Shown: piece after piece, positions 37,032 to 45,832 of the stretch
How the letters are laid out: every line of letters starts with the position of its first letter
Numbering within the stretch: position 1 is the first letter of the stretch
Origin: Saprospiraceae bacterium
GTDB lineage: Bacteria; Bacteroidota; Bacteroidia; Chitinophagales; Saprospiraceae
Reading direction: 5' to 3'
NCBI GenBank assembly: GCA_020631455.1
Contig: JAHDHF010000006.1
Location: forward strand, 1 to 45,852
Length of the DNA stretch: 45,852 nt
Made by a program: the position numbers and the translations under genes
Notes under the pieces: generated by a model
Databases searched by the model: none
What the model saw: only the letters and a program-made list of their open reading frames with translations
What the model was told of the DNA's origin: nothing

Positions 37032-37586
37032 ATGTCAACTACTCCTCGATTGAAAGAACATTACAAATCTAATGTTCTACCAAGTTTGCAGTCTGAATTT
37101 GATTACAAATCTGTAATGCAGGTTCCTAAGCTGTTGAAAATATGTATTAATCAAGGTGTCGGAAACGCCACAGGTGACAAGAAACTCATTGAGCATGCAG
37201 TAACTGATATGACAATGATAGCTGGTCAAAAGGCAGTTGCAACTTATGCACGAAAATCTGTCTCGAACTTTAAGTTGAGAGAAGGAATGCCAATTGGTGC
37301 TCGAGTAACTCTTCGTGGGAATCAAATGTATGAGTTTTTAGATAGACTCATCAATGTGTCCCTTCCACGTGTTCGAGATTTTAGAGGCATCAATGATAAA
37401 AGCTTTGATGGCAGAGGGAATTATACTATGGGTATCACTGAGCATATTATATTCCCGGAAATAAATCTTGACAAAATAGCTCGTATTCAGGGCATGGATA
37501 TAACTTTTGTTACATCTGCAAATACTGATGTAGAGGCTAAATCTCTCTTAAAAGGTTTAGGCTTACCATTCAAATCAACGAAGTAA
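37032..37586 (+). CDS. rplE: 50S ribosomal protein L5
   Basis: L5 has 184 residues; it binds 5S rRNA and the P-site tRNA elbow. [40 protein letters not shown] and [20 protein letters not shown] are diagnostic. Its length is normal. Confidence 0.98.
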   Translation: MSTTPRLKEHYKSNVLPSLQSEFDYKSVMQVPKLLKICINQGVGNATGDKKLIEHAVTDMTMIAGQKAVATYARKSVSNFKLREGMPIGARVTLRGNQMYEFLDRLINVSLPRVRDFRGINDKSFDGRGNYTMGITEHIIFPEINLDKIARIQGMDITFVTSANTDVEAKSLLKGLGLPFKSTK

Positions 37587-37606
37587 TTATTAATAACATC
37601 TAACTA

Positions 37607-37879
37607 ATGGCTCGAAAATCCATAATCGCTAGGGAAGAGAAACGGCAAAAATTAGTTGCCAAATACGCTGAGTTGCGAAAGCAATTAAAGAAGGAAGGTC
37701 GTTACGATGAGTTGAGTGCCATGCTTCCTAAAAATGCGTCTCCCGTACGTCTGCATAATCGGTGCAAGATTACTGGTAGACCTAAGGGTTATATGCGCCA
37801 GTTTGGAATTTGTCGTGTTGTCTTTAGAGAAATGGCACTTCAAGGTAAGATTCCTGGAATTACAAAATCAAGTTGGTAA
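37607..37879 (+). CDS. rpsN: 30S ribosomal protein S14 (zinc-free long form)
   Basis: S14 has 90 residues, with the C-terminal [20 protein letters not shown] and [15 protein letters not shown]. It is the long form without the CxxC zinc ribbon; the two remaining cysteines are far apart. It lies between rplE and rpsH. Confidence 0.97.
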   Translation: MARKSIIAREEKRQKLVAKYAELRKQLKKEGRYDELSAMLPKNASPVRLHNRCKITGRPKGYMRQFGICRVVFREMALQGKIPGITKSSW

Positions 37880-37900
37880 ATTTTATAAACTTATTAAGCT

Positions 37901-38299
37901 ATGTACTCTGATCCAATTGCTGATTTTTTGACACGCATTCGTAATGCACAAATAGCACGTCACAAAATTGTTGAAATACCTAGTTCGAACTTGAAAAAGC
38001 GCATTACTGAGATTTTATTTGAGCAAGGCTTTATTCATCGTTATACGTTCGAAGAAGTTAAACCTCAAGACGTAATCAAAATTGCGCTTAAATACAATAA
38101 ATCAACTAATAAACCTACAATAACTAAGATTAAGAGAGTTAGTAAACCAGGCCTTCGTCAGTTCAGTAATGTCGATAGTTTACCGCGAGTAATCGATGGT
38201 TTGGGTATAGCTATAGTTTCCACTTCTAAAGGTGTAATGACGGCTAAAGAAGCTCGTTCCCAAAATGTTGGTGGAGAGATCTTATGTGAGGTTTACTAA
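37901..38299 (+). CDS. rpsH: 30S ribosomal protein S8
   Basis: S8 has 132 residues; it is a primary 16S binder and, in E. coli, the spc-operon autoregulator. DPIADFLTRIRNAQIARH and the C-terminal signature STSKGVMTAKEARSQNVGGE are intact. Confidence 0.98.
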   Translation: MYSDPIADFLTRIRNAQIARHKIVEIPSSNLKKRITEILFEQGFIHRYTFEEVKPQDVIKIALKYNKSTNKPTITKIKRVSKPGLRQFSNVDSLPRVIDGLGIAIVSTSKGVMTAKEARSQNVGGEILCEVY

Positions 38300-38323
38300 T
38301 TTTTTTGAGTTATACTTTTTACT

Positions 38324-38878
38324 ATGTCACGTATAGGAAATGCTCCAATCGATATCCCTTCAGGCGTAACTGTATCTATTTCGGATACAAACCTAGTTAC
38401 CGTCAAAGGGCCAAAAGGTGAATTAAAACAAGCTGTGGATGCTTCTATCCAGCTTGGTGTTGAGGATGGTGTTTTATCTTTAAAACGTTCTTCTGAACAG
38501 AAGAGAGTCAAGTCTCTACACGGATTATATCGATCTTTACTCGCTAACATGGTAACTGGTACATCAACAGGTTTCAAAAAGGAGTTGGAGCTTGTTGGCG
38601 TCGGTTATCGAGCATCAAATTCTGGGCAACTCCTCGAATTGTCTCTCGGTTATTCCCACCCAATCATGTTTTACGTACCTGATGAAATTAAGGTGGAGAC
38701 TAAAATGGAAAGAGGTTCTAATCCAAGTATTATTTTAGAATCAGTTGATAACCAACTTCTTGGTGCTATAGCTGCAAAAATTCGATCTTTTAGAAAGCCA
38801 GAACCATACAAAGGTAAAGGCGTACGATACAAAGGCGAAAATATTAGACGCAAAGCTGGTAAAACTGCTGCTAAATAA
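38324..38878 (+). CDS. rplF: 50S ribosomal protein L6
   Basis: L6 has 184 residues and two related alpha/beta domains near the GTPase centre. SRIGNAPIDIPSGV at the start and the C-terminal signature RKPEPYKGKGVRYKGENIRR are diagnostic. Confidence 0.98.
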   Translation: MSRIGNAPIDIPSGVTVSISDTNLVTVKGPKGELKQAVDASIQLGVEDGVLSLKRSSEQKRVKSLHGLYRSLLANMVTGTSTGFKKELELVGVGYRASNSGQLLELSLGYSHPIMFYVPDEIKVETKMERGSNPSIILESVDNQLLGAIAAKIRSFRKPEPYKGKGVRYKGENIRRKAGKTAAK

Positions 38879-38912
38879 TCACATCTCAATATTTTTCTTA
38901 AGCTATACTATT

Positions 38913-39263
38913 ATGTCTGTTAAGACCAAAAAGGAGCGACGTTTAAAAATTCGAAAGCGAATTCGAGCAAAAGTCTCAGGGACTGCATTAAGACCTCGTC
39001 TATCGATTTTTAGAAGTAACAAGAGTATATATGCTCAATTAATTGATGATAACTTAGGTCATACATTAGTATCTGTTAATAGTAGTCATGTATCTGCTTC
39101 TGGCTCAAAGCAAGAGGTATCATTTGAAGTAGGGAAGCTGCTCGCTCAAAAAGCGAAAGATTCTGGCGTTGATAAGGCAGTACTTGATCGTGGTGGTTTT
39201 TTATATCATGGAAGAGTAAAGTCACTTGCTGATGGTGCTCGCGATGGAGGCTTAGACTTTTAA
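38913..39263 (+). CDS. rplR: 50S ribosomal protein L18
   Basis: L18 has 116 residues and binds 5S rRNA with L5 and L25. RKRIRAKVSGTALRPRLSIF and the end AVLDRGGFLYHGRVKSLADG are typical. It starts 34 bases after rplF. Confidence 0.97.
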   Translation: MSVKTKKERRLKIRKRIRAKVSGTALRPRLSIFRSNKSIYAQLIDDNLGHTLVSVNSSHVSASGSKQEVSFEVGKLLAQKAKDSGVDKAVLDRGGFLYHGRVKSLADGARDGGLDF

Positions 39264-39275
39264 TAATTTAAAGAA

Positions 39276-39806
39276 ATGGCAAAGAATACAAAAAGAGAAT
39301 CACGAAACAAGTTAAAGCCAGTCGAAAACGAGTTGGTTGAGAAACTTGTGAAGCTCAACAGAGTTGCTAAGGTGACAAAAGGTGGACGTACATTTAGTTT
39401 TTCCGCAGTTGTTGTAGTAGGTGATGGTAACGGCTCTGTAGGGCATGGGCTTGGAAAAGCGCGTGATGTATCTGAAGCAATTAATAAAGCTGTGGGTGAC
39501 GCGAAAAAGAGCATGATAAAGGTGCCTTTGCATAATGGAACTATACCACATACTGTAAAAGGTAAATACGGAGCTGGAAAAGTTCTCATTAAACCAGCAT
39601 CTGATGGTACAGGAGTCATTGCGGGAGGAGCGATGAGAGCGGTACTGGAAATTGCAGGTATTCAAAACTGCCTTTCAAAATCAATGGGTTCTTCAAATCC
39701 ACACAATGTTGTAAAAGCAACAATTGATGCGCTTTCTCAGTTAAGAGACCCATTCCAAGTCGCTCGCGAAAGAGGAATTTCTGTTGAAAAAGTCTTTAAC
39801 GGATAA
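39276..39806 (+). CDS. rpsE: 30S ribosomal protein S5
   Basis: S5 has 176 residues; it acts in decoding fidelity and mRNA entry. [39 protein letters not shown] and [19 protein letters not shown] are diagnostic. It starts 12 bases after rplR. Confidence 0.98.
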   Translation: MAKNTKRESRNKLKPVENELVEKLVKLNRVAKVTKGGRTFSFSAVVVVGDGNGSVGHGLGKARDVSEAINKAVGDAKKSMIKVPLHNGTIPHTVKGKYGAGKVLIKPASDGTGVIAGGAMRAVLEIAGIQNCLSKSMGSSNPHNVVKATIDALSQLRDPFQVARERGISVEKVFNG

Positions 39807-39823
39807 TTTATAATTCTATAACT

Positions 39824-40003
39824 ATGGCAACTATAAAAATCAAACAGGTCAGAAGCGTTATAGGAAGACCTAAACGCCAAAAGTTAACTGTAGAAGCTCT
39901 TGGATTACGTAAAGTAAATCAAGTTGTTGAACACAAAGACACTCCCGAATTAAGAGGTATGATCAATAAGGTCAAACACCTCGTCGAAGTGACGAATGCT
40001 TAA
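39824..40003 (+). CDS. rpmD: 50S ribosomal protein L30
   Basis: L30 has 59 residues and was found by reading the gap between rpsE and rplO. It begins [20 protein letters not shown] and continues with [20 protein letters not shown], the typical short bacterial L30. It starts 17 bases after rpsE and ends 30 bases before rplO, the canonical spc position. Confidence 0.97.
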   Translation: MATIKIKQVRSVIGRPKRQKLTVEALGLRKVNQVVEHKDTPELRGMINKVKHLVEVTNA

Positions 40004-40033
40004 TACTCGTAATAAGCTTAAGAATAAATAAAG

Positions 40034-40489
40034 ATGAAACTTCATACTCTAAGACCTGCCAAAGGTGCAGTTAAAAGCAAAACTCGTATCGGTCGAGGAC
40101 AAGGATCAGGAAAAGGTGGTACTTCTGCCCGTGGTCATAAAGGGCAAAAGTCGCGTTCTGGATATTCTCGTAAGAAAGGTTTTGAAGGTGGACAAATGCC
40201 ACTCCAAAGACGTATTCCGAAAAGAGGATTCAAGAATATCAATCGACTTGAGTATGTTGCTTTGAATATTGGGAAAATCCAAGAAATTGCAGACAAGCAC
40301 AACTTGACTTCAATTGATATTGATGCCTTGTACAAACTCGGTTATATCAAAAAGAATGACTTGGTCAAAGTCTTAGCATACGGAGAGCTTACCCAAGGCG
40401 TATCGATCTCTGCTCATAAATGCTCTGCTAAAGCAAAGGAACTTGTCGAAAAAGCAGGTGGTTCTATTTCTTTACTGAACGCTGAATAA
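40034..40489 (+). CDS. rplO: 50S ribosomal protein L15
   Basis: L15 has 151 residues. The glycine-rich basic N-terminus (RIGRGQGSGKGGTSARGHKG) penetrates 23S rRNA, followed by GFEGGQMPLQRRIPKRGF. The C-terminal L15e/L18e-like domain ends in AKELVEKAGGSISLL. It starts 12 bases before secY. Confidence 0.98.
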   Translation: MKLHTLRPAKGAVKSKTRIGRGQGSGKGGTSARGHKGQKSRSGYSRKKGFEGGQMPLQRRIPKRGFKNINRLEYVALNIGKIQEIADKHNLTSIDIDALYKLGYIKKNDLVKVLAYGELTQGVSISAHKCSAKAKELVEKAGGSISLLNAE

Positions 40490-40501
40490 AGAACTCGGTA
40501 G

Positions 40502-41872
40502 ATGAACAAATTCATTACGACACTCAAGAATATTTGGAGCATTGAAGATCTCCGAGGCAGAATCTTATTCACCCTCGGACTTTTGCTCGTCTATCGTTTC
40601 GGTTCATTCGTTGCTTTACCTGGAATTTTACCTAAAGTTCTTAAAGAAGCAACTCCTGACGCTTCTGGAGGTATTCTGGATTTGATAAATGTGTTCACAG
40701 GTGGAGCATTTAATCAAGCCTCCGTTTTTGCTCTTGGTATTATGCCTTACATCACGGCATCTATCATTGTTCAGTTACTAGGTTTCGCTGTTCCGTACTT
40801 TCAAAGACTTCAACAGCGAGAAGGTGAAAGTGGTCGAAATAAGCTAAATCAAATCACTCGATGGGGTACTGTCCTCATTACTTTAGTTCAAGCTGGGGGC
40901 TACTTGACTTACATCAGTCAGTCTTTTCCAGACGCAATTTCAACAGAAATACCGCAGCCAGTATTTTGGTTAAGCAACGTCATTATCCTTACAGCTGGTA
41001 CAATATTCTCAATGTGGTTAGGTGAAAAAATTACTGATAAAGGTATCGGTAACGGTGTTTCACTTTTGATCATGGTCGGTATCATTGCAACTCTTCCAAT
41101 GGCATTATGGAACGAATTCAATACTTCGATTACTACTGGAGCCATTCCAAAGTTCGTGATTGAGATCGCTGCTTTGATAGCAATTGTAATGGTTACAGTT
41201 CTTCTTGTTCAAGGTGTGCGTAAAATTCCGATTCGCTTTGCCAAGCGGATGGTTGGAAGAGCTTCGACTAACGTACCAAGTTCAGGAAAGCGTGATTACA
41301 TTCCGATTAAAGTAAACGCTGCAGGAGTAATGCCTATCATTTTTGCACAAGCCATCATGTTTGTGCCACCAGTGATAGCTCCACTCTTTTCAGGTAATGC
41401 AACGCCGTCACCCGATTCATGGTTAGGTATGTTGTCGGATTTCACATCAACACCCTACAATATTATATATTTCTTCTTAGTTGTAGTCTTCACATACGTC
41501 TACACTGCACTTTTGGTTAATCCAAAACAGCATGCAGAATATCTAAAACGACAAAACGCTTTTGTACCAGGAATAAAGCCTGGAAAAAGTACAGAAGATT
41601 TTATCGATACTGTAGTTACACGAATCACACTCCCAGGCTCAATTTTCCTTGGTCTAATTTCAATTCTCCCTGCATTTGCAGCAGCGTTTGGAGTTAATAT
41701 AGCTTTTGCTATGTTTTTTGGTGGCACTTCACTTTTGATTATGGTTGGAGTTGTTCTTGACACACTTCAGCAAATTGAAAGTCATCTTGTTAGAAGACGC
41801 TATGACGGATTAGTTCGATCTGGCAGACTGAAAGAGAAAGGTGGTATCAACAGTATTGGAGCGAGCGTCTAA
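40502..41872 (+). CDS. secY: Protein translocase subunit SecY
   Basis: SecY, 456 residues with ten membrane helices, is the central pore of the Sec translocon with SecE and SecG. YRFGSFVALPGI, the plug region, FALGIMPYITASIIVQLL, GIGNGVSLLIMVGI and HLVRRRYDGLVRSGRLKEKG are diagnostic. Genes in this window that need Sec (T9SS cargo, lipoproteins, OmpA) depend on it. The operon is interrupted after it by repeat copy G. Confidence 0.98.
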   Translation: MNKFITTLKNIWSIEDLRGRILFTLGLLLVYRFGSFVALPGILPKVLKEATPDASGGILDLINVFTGGAFNQASVFALGIMPYITASIIVQLLGFAVPYFQRLQQREGESGRNKLNQITRWGTVLITLVQAGGYLTYISQSFPDAISTEIPQPVFWLSNVIILTAGTIFSMWLGEKITDKGIGNGVSLLIMVGIIATLPMALWNEFNTSITTGAIPKFVIEIAALIAIVMVTVLLVQGVRKIPIRFAKRMVGRASTNVPSSGKRDYIPIKVNAAGVMPIIFAQAIMFVPPVIAPLFSGNATPSPDSWLGMLSDFTSTPYNIIYFFLVVVFTYVYTALLVNPKQHAEYLKRQNAFVPGIKPGKSTEDFIDTVVTRITLPGSIFLGLISILPAFAAAFGVNIAFAMFFGGTSLLIMVGVVLDTLQQIESHLVRRRYDGLVRSGRLKEKGGINSIGASV

Positions 41873-41905
41873 AGTGTTGTGATCTTCAAGATCCAATACA
41901 TATTG

Positions 41906-42018
41906 TGGGCCATCCGTTCCTCGTATTCACTCGTCACGGTCGCTATGCTTCGTGGCTCGCTATTCGCTCGGCCGCTACGCGTCTTCGGCTTCGCCTCACC
42001 ACTTCGCAGCGCTTGTCC
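41906..42018 (-). repeat. Dispersed structured repeat, copy G, inside the ribosomal cluster
   Basis: Read on the minus strand it has TTGGACAAGCGCTGCGAAGTGG, given here as GGACAAGCGCTGCG, hairpin GGC-GAA-GCC, GACGCGTAGCG, GGCCGAGCGAATAGCGAG, CCACGAAGCATAGCGACC, a weaker hairpin CCGT/ACGG and GGATGGCCCA. The loop ACGAGTGAATACGAG resembles ACGAGTAAGACGAG of copy B. It occupies most of the 184-base secY-map spacer. Confidence 0.88.
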
Positions 42019-42056
42019 AATAAGGTCAATACAGTTCAACTAAAACTGAAAGCAAC

Positions 42057-42866
42057 ATGATCTTTTATAAGACAGACGAAGAAATTGAAAAAATCAGAAC
42101 AAGTTGTCTCCTAGTTTCTAAGACACTAGGACATGTTGCTTCACTTATTGCTCCTGGTGTTACAGGAAAACACTTAGATCAAGAGGCAGAACAGTTTATT
42201 CGTGATCATTCAGCGGTTCCAGGCTTCAAAGGCTATAATGATTTTCCTGCTACTCTTTGTATTTCAATTAATGACGGTGTAGTTCATGGAATTCCAACAG
42301 ATATTCCATTCGAAAATGGCGATATTGTCAGTATCGATTGTGGGGCAATCCTTGATGAATTTTATGGCGATTCAGCTTATACATTTCCACTAGGAGATAT
42401 AGAGCCTGATGTCTTTGATCTACTAAGTACAACCAACCAATCCTTGTACAAAGGCATTGCAATGGCCAAACCCGGAAACAGACTTGAAGATATTGGGTAC
42501 ACCATTCAGCAATATGCTGAAAAAGAAAAAAAATACGGTATAGTAAGAGAGCTCGTTGGACATGGTATCGGTAAGAACCTGCACGAAGCACCCGAAGTAC
42601 CAAACTATGGAAAAAGGGGTAGAGGTGTACTTCTGAAAAATGGACTTGTGATTGCGATTGAGCCAATGATTAACCTCGGAACGCGAAAAGTCAAGCAAAG
42701 TCCAGACAATTGGACAATCATTACACAAGACGGAAAACCGTCTGCACATTACGAACATACCGTTGCAGTCCGTAAAAATGGACCAGATATTCTCTCTGAT
42801 CATAGCTTCATAGAAGAATCATTGAAAAAGAATGATGCAATTGTGCAAATCCCACTAAAAAGTTAG
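42057..42866 (+). CDS. map: Type I methionine aminopeptidase
   Basis: MAP has 269 residues; it removes the initiator methionine from nascent proteins. Metal ligands of the pita-bread fold are visible: Asp in DIVSIDCGAI, Asp in FYGDSAYTF, His in VGHGIGKNLHE, Glu in IAIEPMI and Glu in HYEHTVAV. It follows secY across a repeat element and precedes infA, as in many Bacteroidota. Confidence 0.97.
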   Translation: MIFYKTDEEIEKIRTSCLLVSKTLGHVASLIAPGVTGKHLDQEAEQFIRDHSAVPGFKGYNDFPATLCISINDGVVHGIPTDIPFENGDIVSIDCGAILDEFYGDSAYTFPLGDIEPDVFDLLSTTNQSLYKGIAMAKPGNRLEDIGYTIQQYAEKEKKYGIVRELVGHGIGKNLHEAPEVPNYGKRGRGVLLKNGLVIAIEPMINLGTRKVKQSPDNWTIITQDGKPSAHYEHTVAVRKNGPDILSDHSFIEESLKKNDAIVQIPLKS

Positions 42867-42890
42867 ATATTCGCACTCCGAAATTCAGAA

Positions 42891-43109
42891 ATGTCGAAAG
42901 AAGAACTCATAAAACTGGATGGAACAATCGTTGAAGCCCTTTCTAATGCGATGTTCAGAGTCCAATTAGAAAACGGTCATGAGATCGTCGCTACAATCTC
43001 AGGGAAAATGAGAATGCACTATATCCGAATTCTCCCAAGTGATAAAGTAGCAGTTGAAATGTCACCGTATGATCTCAATCGAGGTCGAATCGTATACAGA
43101 TACAAGTAA
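42891..43109 (+). CDS. infA: Translation initiation factor IF-1
   Basis: IF-1 has 72 residues, a single S1-type OB domain that occupies the A site during initiation. [20 protein letters not shown] and [20 protein letters not shown] are diagnostic. It starts 24 bases after map. Confidence 0.98.
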   Translation: MSKEELIKLDGTIVEALSNAMFRVQLENGHEIVATISGKMRMHYIRILPSDKVAVEMSPYDLNRGRIVYRYK

Positions 43110-43121
43110 ACCTTAATTCTG

Positions 43122-43238
43122 ATGAAGGTAAGAGCATCTATCAAGAAGCGGTCTGCAGACTGCAAAATAGTTCGCCGAAAAGGCAAACTTTATGTAATTA
43201 ACAAGAAGAACCCAAAGTTCAAGCAGCGACAAGGTTAA
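43122..43238 (+). CDS. rpmJ: 50S ribosomal protein L36
   Basis: L36 has 38 residues and was read in the infA-rpmS gap before rpsM. It begins [20 protein letters not shown] and ends NPKFKQRQG. Only one cysteine is present, so it is the zinc-free form. Its position between infA and rpsM is canonical. Confidence 0.97.
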   Translation: MKVRASIKKRSADCKIVRRKGKLYVINKKNPKFKQRQG

Positions 43239-43263
43239 TCCGCGTTGTAAAGGATAGTTTAAT

Positions 43264-43641
43264 ATGGCACGAATAGTAGGTGTAGATCTCCCAAAAAACA
43301 AAAGAGGCGTCATTGGTTTGACGTACATTTTCGGTATTGGCCCAAGCCGAGCTTCCGAAATTTTAACAAAACTCGACATCGACCACAACGTCAAAGTCAA
43401 AGACTGGTCTGACGATAACGTCACTGATCTAAGTCGCGTTATTACAGAAGAGTATGTGGTAGAAGGTGCTTTGCGCTCTGAGGTTCAGTTAAACATTAAG
43501 CGTTTGATGGATATCGGTTGCTATCGTGGCCTCCGACACAGAAAAGGTCTTCCTTTACGTGGGCAGCGCACGCAAACCAACGCACGTACTCGCAAAGGAA
43601 AGCGTAAGACTGTTGCGAATAAAAAGAAAGCAACTAAATAA
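43264..43641 (+). CDS. rpsM: 30S ribosomal protein S13
   Basis: S13 has 125 residues; it forms head-to-50S bridges and touches P-site t[23 protein letters not shown] and the signature [20 protein letters not shown] are intact, with a lysine-rich tail. Confidence 0.98.
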   Translation: MARIVGVDLPKNKRGVIGLTYIFGIGPSRASEILTKLDIDHNVKVKDWSDDNVTDLSRVITEEYVVEGALRSEVQLNIKRLMDIGCYRGLRHRKGLPLRGQRTQTNARTRKGKRKTVANKKKATK

Positions 43642-43669
43642 TCGTTGACGATAGTTTGAAAGTATAATC

Positions 43670-44056
43670 ATGGCAAAGTCTAGAAAAGTCAAAAAGCTGA
43701 ACGTCAAAGTCGATCCAAATGGCATCGTCTTTATCAAAGCATCGTTCAACAATATTATTATCTCTATCACAAACCAGCAAGGTCAAGTCATCTCTTGGTC
43801 TACTGCTGGGAAATCTGGTTTTAGAGGTTCAAAAAAGAATACACCATATGCTGCACAAGTAGCAGCGACTGATGCAGCTACAGTTGCTAAAGAAGCAGGT
43901 GTCAAATCAGCTGAGGTCTTTGTAAAAGGACCTGGTGCAGGACGCGAATCTGCAATACGCGCAGTCCATAACACTGGCATCGTCGTAACAAAAATCACTG
44001 ATGTTACACCGATTCCTCACAACGGTTGTCGCCCACCGAAAAAGCGTCGCGTTTAA
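43670..44056 (+). CDS. rpsK: 30S ribosomal protein S11
   Basis: S11 has 128 residues, on the platform near the E-site m[43 protein letters not shown] and the C-terminal [20 protein letters not shown] are diagnostic. Confidence 0.98.
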   Translation: MAKSRKVKKLNVKVDPNGIVFIKASFNNIIISITNQQGQVISWSTAGKSGFRGSKKNTPYAAQVAATDAATVAKEAGVKSAEVFVKGPGAGRESAIRAVHNTGIVVTKITDVTPIPHNGCRPPKKRRV

Positions 44057-44104
44057 TCCCAATTATAAAATCTTTCTGTTTTTAACAGACATTGAAATTT
44101 CATT

Positions 44105-44716
44105 ATGGCTCGATATACAGGACCAAAAACTAAAAAAGCACGTGCACTAGGTGAGGCTATTTATGGCCCAGATCGCAGCTTTGAGCGCAAAAAGTATCCT
44201 CCAGGTCACCACGGTAACTCACGTCGCCGTCGTAATAAATCTGACTATGCTCTCCAATTAATGGAAAAGCAAAAGGCAAAGTATACGTATGGAGTTCTTG
44301 AGCGCCAGTTCCGCAACCTTTTCGAAGAAGCAAACCGTCGCACAGGTGTAACAGGTGAAAATCTACTCCAGTTGCTTGAAGCACGCCTTGACAATGTTGT
44401 CTACAGACTAGGCTTTGCGCCTACACGTCGTGCAGCTCGTCAACTTGTATCGCACAAACACATCTTGCTGAATGGTCGCATTAACAATATCCCTTCTGCT
44501 CAGATCAAACCAGGAGACAAAATCTCTGTCCGTGGTAAGTCTCAAGGAATGGAAGTTGTTCGCCACGCTGTTGATACAAAAGGTGCAGTTCGCAACTTCG
44601 CATGGTTAGAATTTAACCGTGATATCATGGAAGGCAAATTCCTCGAGTATCCGCTTCGTACTGCAATCCCTGAAAACATTAACGAACAGTTGATTGTCGA
44701 ACTCTATTCAAAATAA
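44105..44716 (+). CDS. rpsD: 30S ribosomal protein S4 (zinc-free form)
   Basis: S4 has 203 residues; it nucleates 16S assembly. [20 protein letters not shown] and the S4 RNA-binding domain [20 protein letters not shown] plus [17 protein letters not shown] are clear. The N-terminal zinc cysteines are absent. In E. coli S4 represses the alpha operon; here a hairpin-bearing spacer follows it. Confidence 0.98.
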   Translation: MARYTGPKTKKARALGEAIYGPDRSFERKKYPPGHHGNSRRRRNKSDYALQLMEKQKAKYTYGVLERQFRNLFEEANRRTGVTGENLLQLLEARLDNVVYRLGFAPTRRAARQLVSHKHILLNGRINNIPSAQIKPGDKISVRGKSQGMEVVRHAVDTKGAVRNFAWLEFNRDIMEGKFLEYPLRTAIPENINEQLIVELYSK

Positions 44717-44737
44717 TTCTTTGGGTTAAACCCCATG

Positions 44738-44790
44738 GACGACTTTTTTGGTTCGCGAGACAATACGTACTCAGTTCCATAAAAGTCGTC
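44738..44790 (+). promoter_or_regulatory. Long hairpin in the rpsD-rpoA spacer
   Basis: GACGACTTTT and AAAAGTCGTC form a perfect 10-bp stem around a 33-base loop in a 120-base spacer. A small GGGTTAAACCC element precedes it. No T-run follows directly, so readthrough into rpoA is expected, perhaps with control. No TAnnTTTG promoter is seen in the spacer. Confidence 0.45.
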
Positions 44791-44836
44791 TCGTAATTAC
44801 AGACATTTACTTCTTACGTCCCCTACGCATTGACTT

Positions 44837-45832
44837 ATGAGCTTACTCAATTTCTTAAAGCCAGATAAAATTGCCCTCCAAAAAGCAAATGATTTTGAAG
44901 GGACTTTTGAGTTTAAACCATTAGAGCCTGGCTTCGGTCAGACGATTGGTAATTCACTACGTCGTGTCTTGCTTTCATCACTCGAAGGCTACGCAGTATC
45001 TGCAATTCGTATTGCTGGTGTTCTTCACGAGTTTAGCTCTATAGAAGGCGTCATGGAAGATGTCGTAGACATTATCCTCAACCTCAAGCAAGTTCGCTTG
45101 AAGATGGAACTCGCAGGTGACGAAAATCTTGAGCACAAGATTTATCTCACGATCCAAAACAAGACGGAATTTACAGCTGCCGAAATCGAAAGCTCTACAA
45201 ACGTCTTTAGTGTCATGAATCCAGATCTCGTGATTTGCCGTATGGATGATTCTGTCACACTCGAAATTGAATTAACAATTTCGCGAGGTCGTGGTTATGT
45301 GCCTGCATCTGAGTCAGTACCAGCTGACACACCAAAAGGATACATTCCGATTGATGCGATCTACACACCGATCAAAAATGTAGCATACCGCGTAGCCAAT
45401 ACGCGTGTCGGTCAGCAAACTGATTACGAGATGCTCACGATTGATATCAAAACTGACGGAACAATCCATCCAGAAGAAGCAGTCAAAGAAGCTGCTCGCA
45501 TCTTGATCCAGCACTTGATGTTGATCTCTGATGAGAATATCTCATTTGATACAGGTATCAATCGCCAAGATGCAATCGTCGATGAGCAGACATTGCACAT
45601 GCGCAAACTTCTCAAGACTTCACTCGAAGATCTCGATCTCTCAGTGCGTGCATACAACTGCCTCAAAGCTGCCAAAATCAATCAACTCGCGGATCTCGTC
45701 AAATACGATACACACGAGCTCTTGAAATTCCGCAACTTCGGTCGCAAGTCACTCGTCGAGATCGAAGAACTGCTTACTGAAAAAGGCTTGACATTCGGTA
45801 TGGATGTAGGCAAATACATTTCAGAAGACTAA
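44837..45832 (+). CDS. rpoA: RNA polymerase alpha subunit
   Basis: Alpha has 331 residues. The N-terminal domain for assembly has EPGFGQTIGNSLRRVLLSSL and the FSSIEGVMEDVVDIILNLKQ segment. A linker leads to the C-terminal DNA/activator-binding domain with LEDLDLSVRAYNCLKAAKIN and LKFRNFGRKSLVEIEELL. It ends 20 bases before the window edge; rplQ usually follows. Confidence 0.98.
   Translation: MSLLNFLKPDKIALQKANDFEGTFEFKPLEPGFGQTIGNSLRRVLLSSLEGYAVSAIRIAGVLHEFSSIEGVMEDVVDIILNLKQVRLKMELAGDENLEHKIYLTIQNKTEFTAAEIESSTNVFSVMNPDLVICRMDDSVTLEIELTISRGRGYVPASESVPADTPKGYIPIDAIYTPIKNVAYRVANTRVGQQTDYEMLTIDIKTDGTIHPEEAVKEAARILIQHLMLISDENISFDTGINRQDAIVDEQTLHMRKLLKTSLEDLDLSVRAYNCLKAAKINQLADLVKYDTHELLKFRNFGRKSLVEIEELLTEKGLTFGMDVGKYISED

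Noticed and set aside
41906-42018. Terminator between secY and map
   Set aside because: The terminal hairpin of copy G is weak and neither side has a T-run, so it does not look like a Rho-independent terminator.
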